Source: Epiperipatus broadwayi
Taxonomy: Eukaryota; Onychophora; Udeonychophora; Euonychophora; Peripatidae
Reading direction: 5' to 3'
DNA: 64,000 nucleotides
Assembly (NCBI GenBank): GCA_028023455.1
Contig: JAQFVV010012394.1
Location: forward strand, 24,377,934 to 24,441,933
Shown here: piece by piece, positions 10,928 to 21,223 of the stretch
How the letters are laid out: every line of letters starts with the position of its first letter
Position numbering within the stretch: position 1 is the stretch's first letter
Made by a program: the position numbers and the translations under genes
Notes under the pieces: generated by a model
What the model saw: only the letters and a program-made list of their open reading frames with translations
Databases searched by the model: none
Told to the model about the DNA's origin: nothing

Positions 10928-11375
10928 TAATAAGTGACTATTATAATGTATGTTTTTACACATGAGGATACATTAATGTATTTGATAATATTCACTTTAG
11001 CCATGCTTTAACTAAGATATACTGTTTCAAAAGCCTGGCTTAGCCAAGTAATAAATATTATTTTGTCCAAAATGTATTACTATAATAGTTGATAATTATC
11101 TACATATTCTTATAAGATATATTTTGATACATTTTATCTATGGAATATACATTATAATTTTATCTTATATACAAAGATATATAATTATTTAGCCCTAGAA
11201 TCTTATATATGGATAGTATATGACTATCTCAGGGTAAGATTCACTTATCTATAATTTTAGGCATATATATATTATATAGAACTGCAATTTTTGAGTAGTC
11301 TGTTTTTCTATAGTATTAGTGTATCTTGGTAAGCTCATTTTTATTTCTAGATTACTACTACATTTTTTCTAATCA
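10928..11375. other. AT-rich DNA without recognisable content
   Basis: No feature recognised. It separates two inverted-repeat elements. Confidence 0.5.
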
Positions 11376-11732
11376 ACTGATGGTTGTAGTTTAATGGACA
11401 AAGATGTCACAAGATGGCACCATTATCACGATACAACTATAAAATATGAACATTCCCCAGCCATTGATTTTAATCATTTTGTTGTGTTTTTTGTTATGCA
11501 AACAAAAATTACAAAAATCATGTTTTTTAGCCTTTTTTTTATTAACATAAACAAATGAAATGATAACAATAAATGTAAAATAAAATCAAAAAATTTCACT
11601 TTAATTTGTGTTTTTTTTGTTTTTTTTTTGCTTTATTAGAAAAAACAATTTTCAATCTGATTTTTTTTTGGGGGAGTTACACATTTTTGTTGTTGTTGTT
11701 TAAAAATTCATAATCAGAACAAAAAGTAAAAC

Positions 11733-11880
11733 TTCTTAGTCTTCATTTTACATTTTAATTTTTACAAAGAAACAGATATTATTGTGTTACCACTATTTTT
11801 TACTTTCTTAGTCTTTGTTTTACATTTTAATTTTTACAGAGAAACAGATATTATTGTGTTACCGCTATTTTTTACTTCAA
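11733..11880. repeat. Tandem duplication, about 74-bp unit, two copies
   Basis: The block cttagtctt...tattttttactt at 11733-11806 is repeated at 11807-11880 with four or so substitutions. Noncoding. Confidence 0.8.
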
Positions 11881-11908
11881 ATATAATGACAACAAAAAGT
11901 AAAAGTTG

Positions 11909-11940
11909 TTAGAGTTAGGGTTAGATTTAGGGTTAGGTTA
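11909..11940 (+). repeat. Interstitial telomere-like (TTAGGG) array, five degenerate units
   Basis: Five hexamers in a row read TTAGAG, TTAGGG, TTAGAT, TTAGGG, TTAGGT. TTAGGG is the telomere unit of vertebrates and many invertebrates, but not of most insects. The array lies inside the 11376-12469 inverted-repeat element. Confidence 0.7.
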
Positions 11941-12860
11941 TGTTGTTTGTAAATCACAGAATCGAACAAGATGTGTGATTTCCTGCACCATATTGTTGAT
12001 CTCGTTGAATGTTATGAACAGTACATTACTTGATGCATTACCTAATTCCAACAGCCTTTTCACATCTATCTGGACAAGATTTTGCCACTTAAAACTTCAA
12101 TACAGAATGGTGTAAAGAGTTGGATAGTTATTACTTAAAAAATTGGAATATTTCAATACTTTAAAAAAAACAATAAAAAACACATTTCCATCAAATTCAA
12201 ATAAACACACCCTCTTACCAAGACATAATCATTTAAACTATACAAATTGTGCAAAATGTATTTGCTGCAATGCAACAAAGTGGCCTGTATTCTGTTGTGA
12301 CAAAGCAGCCTGCAATCTGTAACACAACAAAAAAGTTATATTATAGTAAACGCGGATTCAAAAATGTCAGCCACGGAAACGGCATTTTTATGTGCTTTAG
12401 CACATAAATGGCACATAAATGGCACCATCGAGTGGCATCTTTGTCCATAAAACTACAACCCAACTGACCAATACTAGCATTTATCAATTTTAATTATCTT
12501 TGATAATATCCTACTTACAAAGAGTAAGCTGTGGGGAATTTTATTATTCCATTATGAAACAATGCTGAGAAGATATATTTTCCACTTCTCTGGAAGTGTA
12601 AGCTTGACCATCATAGAGATAAGCAACAAGTTATCTTACTATTCTTTTTCATTTTTGGTAATCAAATAATAAGTATATATAAACCCAATATTTATTGTAA
12701 TATGATGGAATTTATAAATTATTTTTCAACTTTATTAATGAAAGCAAAAAACTTTACAATATTCATTTATCAATATTAAAATAAGCTTAAAAATTTTTTT
12801 CATTAAATTAATTGTAATTAAGATGCAAAAGCAACAACTTTGTTTTAGACAATACTATTT

Positions 12861-14010
12861 TTCTAACCTGAGATACTCGATTGCCTCCAGGCGATGCTGT
12901 GGTACCATCGACAACCGGTTGGAAGCTTGCAAATGATAAATTTATATCCAAAAGTGGCTGAAAATCGACAAATAAAAATGCCTGAGGTTACACATATCAA
13001 AATGCTGAAAAATGGCAAGTAAAAAATAAATTTATATCCAAAAGTGGCTGAAAATTGACAAGTAAAAATTCCCAAGGCTACACATATCAAAATGCTGAAA
13101 ATTGACAAGTAAAAAATAAATTTATATCCAAAAGTGGCGAAAAATCGACAAGTAAAAATGCCTGGTGCTGTATATATCCAAGAAATATAGCAAAAGTCCA
13201 GATTTTAAAAAAAAAATCATAATGCTATAAAATTTAAAATTATATATATATAGCTGAGAAAATAAAAATAGCTGAAAATACAACAAAGAAACCCCGCCCC
13301 CACAAGCAATAATTATCCACTTAAATTGACCAGTAAAAATGCCTGATGCTGTATAAATCCAAGAAATATAGCGAAAATCCAAATTTTTAAAAAAAAAACA
13401 ATCAAAATGCTATAAAATTTTAAATTAAAATATATATATATATATAGCTGAAAATTCATCAATATTTAAAAAATGAAAAGCAATATACAAAAAAAACTGG
13501 TATACCAAGAAACCATTAACAATGGTGGAATGTGGGAAATGCAAAAACAGAATTTCATCAAATTATTTATTAAGCTTCAAATTTGCATATAACCATCAGC
13601 AATGCATTCAAAAGCAATTATTTGTTCTCTGCTTTAAAATTATGGCATTATCATTTAAATTCGTCAAGCAATACATAAAAAATAATTATCAATGTAAAAT
13701 ATATCCCTAACACTCAAAATAACTGAAATTCACAAATTACATCGATGGTGTAATACTTAAAAAATAAATGATTATAAACATTTGCAAATCATTTAAATTC
13801 ATCAATATTTAAAAAATAAAAAGCAATATACAAAAAATAATTACCAATGTCTTTCCAGAAATTTCAATGATTGCACTTTTTTCGGTTCAAGAAAAGCTAT
13901 GACATCACATTTTGAAGATGCAATGGTGACATGAAATAGAAAGATTATTTGCAGTATAAAAATCCATTAGCTATCAAATAATAAAATGAATTGAATATCT
14001 TTTACAACTG
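12861..14010. repeat. Left long terminal inverted repeat of the Merlin-type element
   Basis: It aligns in inverse with 15640-16718. Near the outer end it contains three tandem 90-bp units, each with aaatttatatccaaaagtgg (starts near 12938, 13028 and 13118). The right arm has only two. Further in is a roughly 190-bp unit with ccaagaaatatagc, twice. The open frames at 12863-13382 are repeat-derived and have no conserved product. Confidence 0.75.
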
Positions 14011-14249
14011 TTTTTTAAATTTATAACATTTCCCATTTAGCTTAGTAGGCACTTGACTGTTTTCAACATAAAAATCCATTAAAAATGTTATTATTAAATT
14101 TAGAATTCACATTTTTAGAGAACAAAAGATTTAAAAATGGTGGTTATTTGGGTTAGCATATTATAATGTAGAAAGTATAAAAATTAGATTGATGGAATCT
14201 TAATAGCTTGGAATATCACATCGAATAGATTTTCACCATGATGCAATCT

Positions 14250-15051
14250 TCACCACATGAATTCACTTAAGTATGAATACAAGTGATGTTGAGCTGCTCC
14301 CCTCTCTTGTTTATTGTGCCATTTTAAAAGCCCCCAAAGTCTTTCTACATTTTGAGTATGGGCTCCTGTAGGAGGATCAACAAAATTGTATGAATGATTT
14401 TACTTTGAAATGCTGGTAACCTGAAGCATTCAATTCCTTGGTTTTGTAGGTTTTCCAACAGTCAGAATATATGGACGATCCTGGTGCTACATGTTCTTTA
14501 ATGGCATCCAGAAGAACAGATGTTGTTCGACCAGTAATAGCAACAATAAAACACTCTTTGGTTTCCCTACATAAACCACCAAATAACCATTGCTGTGGAA
14601 GAATTCTACCCTGCTGGTTTTTGCATTTAGTAAATAAAGTTTTGTCTACCTCTACAATTTTCCCTGGGCTTCCAATTTTGCAAGATGGGAAAGACAGCAG
14701 AATTTCTTTACAGACTTCTCTCAAATATTGCTTCCATGCAACAACAGTCTTGTTGTTCAAATCCATATCCTTTTTTCCAGATTTGATGGTCAATTGGTCT
14801 GCACTCCAGTAGTAAATGAGTCAGATGGCTGTAACAAATGACAATTTGCAGCCTTCAAACCAGGTTCCTTTCCGAAGTGCTATGGAACGTTGACAAGCAG
14901 AAACGTTGCATCTCCATTGTGCCCTTGGTCTCACATAAAGTTTCATTTGATGGCCATTTACACATACTTTTTAAATAAGCAGAACACTTTTATTTTGATG
15001 GAACTCCACTGCTTCATATTCTGTTTTAGGAAGATCCCAAATTTTTATCAT
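14250..15051 (-). pseudogene. Merlin / ISXO2-like DDE transposase, disrupted
   Basis: The reading starts at the ATG at 15051-15049 (MIKIWDLPKTEYEAVEF) and ends at the TGA at 14252-14250. An N-terminal segment with GHQMKLYVRPRAQWRC and GTWFEGCKLS resembles the zinc-binding and W-rich part of ISXO2-like transposases. The DDE domain shows EVDKTLFTK (first D), then WLFGGLCRETKECF and IYSDCWKTYK (second D). After a frameshift it continues with HTQNVERLWGLLK (the third acidic residue, E). It would cut and paste the surrounding element. Lesions seen are a TAA at 14971-14973, a TGA at 14821-14823 and a 1-base frameshift in the T/A run near 14395-14410. The only long open part is 14377-14793. It is inactive as it stands; assignment to the family is firm. 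Confidence 0.8.
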
Positions 15052-15639
15052 TTTGAATAGTAAAAGATTATGAAAAAGATGCTACTTCAATTTCAGCAGC
15101 TAATATTTCAGCGCAGGGTTTTTGAAGTGTTGCCTGAATGTTTGTGCATGTTTGACATTGTATTCATCTGCATAAGAAAATAATCCACATTATCTCTGTC
15201 AAAAAATAAAAAGAATCCTAACAACTAGCAGTACGAAATAATTAACACATTGTAATAAAACTAAGCAGGTATTTTAAAAGACTAATGCAGTTACATTTTG
15301 ATTAAATTTGTCAGTTTTGGAAATTATATTTTTCTGTGAAATGTCTATTACAGCATATTTCATTAATGAGTAGAAACTGTGATCCAATATATTATGGTGC
15401 CATTATATTTCTTTTTTTAATTTTTAATTGGTATATGTGTATAGATTTCATTCAGTATTTACCTAAGAATCTCATATAACATGTGTATATGATGAAATGG
15501 TTTAGGCAACTATTTATCAGTTTCTAACTTTTACAAGTATGTTAAATGGTAATTTTAAAAATAGATTTAGTTTAGAGTGAGAAGCACCATTTTTCATTCA
15601 TTTGGGAATGTTAATAAGTTTAACCTTAGAAAGCAAAAT

Positions 15640-16718
15640 TTTAAAAAAAAGTTGTAAAAGATAATGGATATTTAATTCATTTTATTATTTAATAGCTAAT
15701 GGATTTTTATACTGCAAATAATCTTTCTATTTCATATCACCATTGTATCTTCAAAATGTGATGTCATAGCTTTTCTTGAACCAAAAAAAGTGCAATCACT
15801 AAAATTTCTGGAAAGACATTGGTAATTATTTTTTGTATATTGCTTTTTATTTTTTAAATATTGATGAATTTAAATGATTTGCAAATGTTTATAATCGTTT
15901 ATTTTTTAAGTATTACACCATTGACATAATTTGTGAATTTTAGTTATTTTGGGTGGTAGGGGTATATTTTATGTTGATAATTATTTTTTATGTATTGCTT
16001 GATGAATATAAATGATAATGCCATAAGTTTAAAGCAGAAACCAAATAATTGCTTTTGAATGCATTGCTGATGGTTATATGCAAATTGGAAGCTTAATAAA
16101 TAATTTGATGAAATTCTGTTTTTGCATTTCCCATGTTCCACCATTGTTAATGGTTTCTTGGTACACCAGTTTTTTTGTATATTGCTTTTCATTTTTTAAG
16201 TATTGATTAATTTTCAGCTATATATATTTTTTTAATTTTAAATTTTATAGCATTTTGATTGTTTGTTTTTTTTTAAATTTGGACTTTTGCTATATTTCTT
16301 GGATATATACAGCATCAGGCATTTTTACTTGTCAATTTAAGTGGATAATTATTGCTTGTGGGGGCGGGGTTTCTTTGTTGTATTTTCAGCTATTTTTATT
16401 TTTTCAGCTATATATATTTTTTTTTAATTTTAAATTTTATAACATTTTGATTTTTTTTTTAAAAAATCTGGACTTTCGCTATATTTCTTGGATATATACA
16501 GCATCAGGCATTTTTACTTGTCAATTTTCAGCCACTTTTGGATATAAATTTATTTTTTACTTCTCAATTTTCAGCATTTTGATATGTATAACCTTGAGCA
16601 TTTTTACTTGTCGATTTTCAGCCACTTTTGGATATAAATTTATCACTTACAGGCTTCCGACTGGTTGTTGATGGTCCCACAGCATCGTCTGGTGGCAATC
16701 GAGCACTTCGGGTTAGAC
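15640..16718. repeat. Right long terminal inverted repeat of the Merlin-type element
   Basis: It is the inverse of 12861-14010, with scattered substitutions and one fewer 90-bp unit. Landmarks are ttgtgggggcggggtttc near 16360 and two ttttggatataaatttat copies near 16535 and 16625. Confidence 0.75.
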
Positions 16719-17423
16719 TAGCTTTTTTTTTTCTTTTTATATTTTTGTCATAATTAAAATATTAAAATATAATGATTTGCATTAAATAGAGAGTATTTTT
16801 ATTTTGCTTTTACATTGTCTACAATATACTGCAGCTATAAATTATGTGTATCTAACTATATGACTTTAATTATATACTATTCAAAGAATTATATAAACAA
16901 ATACACAAAAACTGCAAATAAACAAAAATAAAATCTGCAACCCTTATGATATTCCAGCAGTCATTTCTGTTCCTCTGAATAACATGCAAACATATTGAAA
17001 ATAAACAAGTAAAATTTGTAAATATATTTGAGAATACACTGTAAATTACATTTTTGGAGATCATCATATACAATTTGGAGATCATCATGTATGATTATGG
17101 TCATTAATTTTTTCACATTTATGTTGAATAGACATATGTATTAATCCATCATTCTTTTTCTATTTATGATGAATGCACATATATATTACTATTTTTTAAT
17201 ATGCTTTTTGTGAAATATTTTATGTAATAAAATATCTTCTGAGCAAAACACTAAAATTTCACAAACTTTTAAAACATACTAAAAATTGATACTGCCCTAA
17301 AAAAAAAAAATAATTAGAGGGATTATAATTTTTTCAAAACAATGCCGCTATTATTAGTCAATAAAAATTGAAGACATATATCACATGACATAATCTTTTT
17401 TTAACTTGTAAATAAAAAATAAT
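16719..17423. other. AT-rich DNA without recognisable content
   Basis: There is a short direct repeat ggagatcatcatatac / ggagatcatcatgtat at about 17056-17092. No gene seen. Confidence 0.45.
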
Positions 17424-17672
17424 GAGCTGAGCTAATTGCTTTAACAAGCTTATTGATAAATGCCAGAAAAAGAAAGCATTTAAAAATATCAATCTAGAAA
17501 CCCCACCCTAATCTCTGACCAATGGTTTCATGCTTTTCCAGTGTCTGACTGAGGAGTGCTGAGGCATGAAACCATTCGTCTGAGGTTAGGTGGTGCTTTA
17601 TAGATAGAGATTTTTAAATGCTTTCTCTTGCTGGCATTTATCAATAAGCTTGTTAAAGCAATTAGCACAGCT
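17424..17672. mobile_element. Long hairpin, MITE-like, about 250 bp
   Basis: Arms of about 105-110 bases (17424-17534 and 17563-17672) pair over gctaattgctttaacaagct, ttattgataaatgcca and atggtttcatgc, with few mismatches. The loop of about 28 bases contains gtgtctgactgagg. A fold-back MITE is the simplest reading. A hairpin small-RNA precursor is possible but untested. Confidence 0.65.
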
Positions 17673-17918
17673 TAATACCACTATTATATTTTTATAATAA
17701 AAAAAATGTTATTGAATAAAAATGAATACAGCTCAAACATAATTGATTATGGTACTTTATTTTAAAAATAAAAAATATGAAAGTTTATTTTGTTCTTATT
17801 ACTTCAATGAATGCAGGTAATACAATGGGTTGTTCCTCATTTTATTTTTAATAACTATAATATTATTTTTTAATAAAAATTGTTCATATTAAAGTGATTG
17901 TGTTATATATATATATAT
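17673..17918. other. AT-rich spacer ending in a (TA)n tract
   Basis: It ends with tatatatatatatat at 17904-17918, directly against the next block. No gene. Confidence 0.5.
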
Positions 17919-20900
17919 TGAAACGGAAATCTCCAATCCCTTTCCGTTTCACCATCAAACCTAATGACACTCTCATCTGTGCTAAGTTCGAACCTATTTA
18001 AATGTTAATAAATTTAAAATTAGTTCATGTCTGTCTAAACAGCATTATATATTTACGTGCGAACAAACGCTATAATTAGATAGGATTAGTAAAATTATAG
18101 CGTCCTAAAATTATTTAATATTTCTAAAAATATTTATTATATTATTTAAGTTAAGAGTAAATTATTAATTTTGTTGTTTAATATTGTAATTTCATATGTG
18201 GATATAATCTGTGCTATATAGAAGAAAGACATGATTTAAAATATGTAAAGGCCGTTATCTAAAAATACTATTAAATGTTTCTTTAAAATTGTTAAAAGAT
18301 TTCTTGTTTTAAATATATTTCAGAGAAAAGTTTCTCGAAAATATATTTAAAAGCTATATCAAAATATATTTGTAAATTATTTTTAATAAATATGTTAAAA
18401 ATGTTTTCGTTTTAAAAAAAAATGTTAAAAGGTTGTTTTTAAATAGAAAGAGTTTCTATGTAAGATTAAAAATAAAAGCTGGTCAAGTAATTAAAAGATT
18501 TTTGGTTGTAAACAAGTGTCATTAACGACCACACCTGGAATTCGTAAAAAGTAAAACTAGTTCAAAATTTACTAATTAAAATCTCCTTAGATAAGATTTA
18601 AGTTATTTTAAAATCTAAATTGGACAATTGTTTACAATGAAAAATCTTAATTATAATAATAGCTTGTGGAATGTTTCTAACATAAGTTATCTAAGATCTG
18701 AATTATAAATTGAAAAACACTTAATTAAATTCCTGAGTTTAGTGAGTCTTGAGGCGGGAGATTCCGATAAGGAAAACATATAAATACTCTGTATTTTTTT
18801 AACAAGAGGACAGCCATATTGTTAGTGAGAGTTGTAGCCAGTCTTCACAATTGTCAAAGTTTAACATGTCCGGCTAAAAGCGGGCATCTTGTTGCTGTTA
18901 CTCCGCGGGAGAACGGGGTTTCTCTCGTCGAAATGCCTAAACCACCATCATGCCGATAGAAGAGACGAGCCTAACATAATGGGAAAGATGATGCCGCCCA
19001 GTCAAACCAAACCAACAGCCAAGAACTTGCAGATAAATCATACCGGTACCGTTTTATTTTTCAAACCGCAGAGCTCTGTGTAATTCTTTATGTAAATATA
19101 TCTATATAAGTTAGCTAACTTTCTTTTAAAATAATGATAAAGCTAAATGTAATCAAAACTTAAAATCCATTTAATATTTTAATATGTCAATTGCTATCCA
19201 AAATTTAATGTGTTAAAGTTTAAATAATCTGACTTATTTATATTTTCCTTTCATTTAAAGTGCATTATGTGTTTAGTTTAAAGTTATATCACTGCGGTTG
19301 TGTCTATATTTCTTTGCTTATTTTATTTTAAATGCTTATTATATTTCATATGCCAATATTTCGAAACAGTGAGCACTTCATTTCATGTATATTTTAAGAA
19401 GATATTATTTGAAAATCTTCGTGTAATTTATTTATAGCATCAACTTCTGCGCTGTTTCGAAATCCTATTTTTTTTATTATTTAAATGATTTATTATGTGA
19501 AATGTGGCTCTTTTATAATCAACCAGTTAAAAACTTAACCTTATAAGTTTATTTAGAATTAAATTTAACATTGATCGTATTTATAAGTATATTTGACATT
19601 TAAATTCTTAAGTCCATAGAAATATACTTTCCCTCCTTAAATATTTATTATCTATAAGTAACTTAATAGATCGAACATGTCAAAGTACAGATGTAGTAAT
19701 ATCCCCTTTTGTAGCATAGACGTTTATTACCAGGCTACACAAGAGTTGGTCCCAATTTGATAGAGCTAATATGCTATTAACTCGTATTTCATAGTATGAA
19801 ATATACTATTCTTTGCTTGGCGGATGTGATAGTATTTTATAAAATTATTCTCGTTTTGCTGCTATACGTAATATACGTATCTTAAGATGGAGCCACGGCG
19901 TTGCCAGCACATCTTCTCTTATAGGGTAGAGCAGTAGCGAAGCCTGAGCCAAGGCCAGGTTAGCACGTAAGTCCCCCGCCATTCCTGAACACAAATGTTC
20001 CTTTTCACGCAGCATTGCGATCGGTTACAGGGTACCGGCGTTTGTCGCAAGAACCCTGAAGTTATTTCATCCATCCGCAGAGTGACTTTTCCTATTATTG
20101 TTTACCTGTGCCATAGCGCATTGGTAAAATCTTATGCAGCCAACTCTCCCACCTTTATATAACGCTTTCAGCATTCTGAAATTTTCTCTCGAAAGCCATG
20201 TTCGATCGATCATTACTTGAGCTGGTTTATGCGCTCGTCATTAAATCATATTGTATATTTTAGTAAATGAATTCATGATCAAAGTTTAATATAATTATTT
20301 ATATACCAGCCACAAATGTAATAGGATTTGGCTCATCGAGATTTATAGACATAACGTAGTGATTAATTATGTATTAATTGAAAAGCAACTCATAAGATGG
20401 GCACATGTCAAACCCATTTATAAAATTAAATGAAAGTATTTATCTAAAGCTATTTTGAATTGTATAAAAATTATTTATATAAAGCTATTTATAATTGTAT
20501 ATAAAAAGAGAATGTGTTCTCTTATCCACCCAATGTTTGTACATTCGACGCTGAAATGTGTAAAACTGATCAATTTCATGCCAATTGTAAATAAATATAT
20601 AATTAAGTTAATGTATTTCGTTCTCTGTCTCATTATTGATTTAATTCAATCCAATTCTAATTATCCTTTATAGTCTATATATGTGAAAACTATGCATTAA
20701 GTTAAATTAAATTTAGTGATATTTTAGTCAATTAAGAACCTCTCTTTTAATTATCAGAGTCTCATTGCTTCTCCGTGACCTATGTCGGCCGTGTGGAAAG
20801 AGGTATACTACGTGTAATTTCAAGGTGGTCATTCGTAGGGTCTTGAGTCTTGGAATCCTGGCTTACGAGTTGAAGTGCGGTCGGACTCGGGATGTCACAG

Positions 20901-20978
20901 TCCTAGTCTGGTCAGCTTCAGTCTCTTTTGCTTGGATTCTGAATTCTGTTACGCAAATGTACAAACTTGACTGTTACA
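17919..20978 (+). mobile_element. TG...CA block in (TA)n, candidate solo LTR or LTR-type element (3.06 kb)
   Basis: The block starts TGAAACGGAAA, which pairs perfectly with TTTCCGTTTCA 11 bases later, so the left end is an 11-bp terminal hairpin. It ends CTTGACTGTTACA. Both sides abut (TA)n runs (17904-17918 and 20979-20990). Inside, GC-rich patches stand out at 18750-19080, 19890-20150 and 20765-20950. A TATA-like catataaatactctg lies at about 18778, followed by GC-richer sequence, as expected for an LTR promoter with its transcribed part. No ORF above 80 codons resembles a known protein. The block at 34902-38010 has the same kind of ends. LTR identity is inference. Confidence 0.45.
18776..18790 (+). 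promoter_or_regulatory. Candidate TATA box of the TG...CA block
   Basis: The sequence catataaatactctg is followed within 30-60 bases by gacagccatattgttagtgag, where GC content rises sharply. Promoter function is inferred from position only. Confidence 0.35.
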
Positions 20979-21223
20979 ATATATATATATTTCCATGTTG
21001 AAAGGTAATGTATATTTTCAGTTTAATAAACAAGTCATATTATGATGTAATCATATTTATCAACAAATTATTAAATATTATTACTTAATTATTTTTACAC
21101 CATTACAAATTTATTTCCACTATAAATTTTATTTATGGTTTTTTTTCCTTTTAAGCTTTAAATATAAATGCATGCACATATTATGTTGTGTGTCCAGAAA
21201 CCATTGTCTCAATATATATATAT
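20979..21223. other. (TA)n-bounded spacer
   Basis: About 245 bases run between a (TA)n at 20979-20990 and another at 21212-21223. Nothing else is recognised. Two insertions on either side share this short AT island. Confidence 0.45.

Larger units (their letters stand above)
11376..12469. mobile_element. Non-autonomous DNA transposon-like element with about 48-bp terminal inverted repeats
   Basis: The left end (11376-11424) contains ggttgtagtttaatggacaa and agatggcaccat. The right end (12421-12468) carries the same in inverse, ggcaccatcgagtggcatct and ttgtccataaaactacaac. Identity of the arms is about 85 percent by eye. The interior holds a 74-bp tandem duplication, a short TTAGGG-like array and no transposase. 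No clear target-site duplication was found. Confidence 0.6.
12861..16718 (-). mobile_element. Merlin (ISXO2-type) DNA transposon with very long inverted repeats, degenerate
   Basis: A 3.86-kb unit. About 1.1-kb inverted arms flank a broken ISXO2-like transposase on the minus strand. The outermost bases tctaacc...ctcgattgcc at 12862 return as ggcaatcgag...ggttaga at 16717. Merlin elements, the eukaryotic relatives of bacterial IS1016 and ISXO2, are usually described with short terminal repeats, so the arm length is unusual. No 8-9-bp target-site duplication was found by eye. Confidence 0.7.

Noticed and set aside
12863-13382. Minus-strand frames with repeated FSATFGYKFI
   Set aside because: They follow the 90-bp and 190-bp sub-repeats of the long inverted arm; the same text appears at 16255-16671.
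14471-14812. 113-codon plus-strand frame
   Set aside because: Antisense shadow of the ISXO2-like transposase.
18889-19083. 64-codon frame in a GC-rich patch
   Set aside because: Short, with no recognised motif and upstream ATG/stop pairs; more like a leader sequence.
20765-21001. 78-codon frame at the right end of the TG...CA block
   Set aside because: It overlaps the element edge and the (TA)n, so it is unlikely to be a gene.
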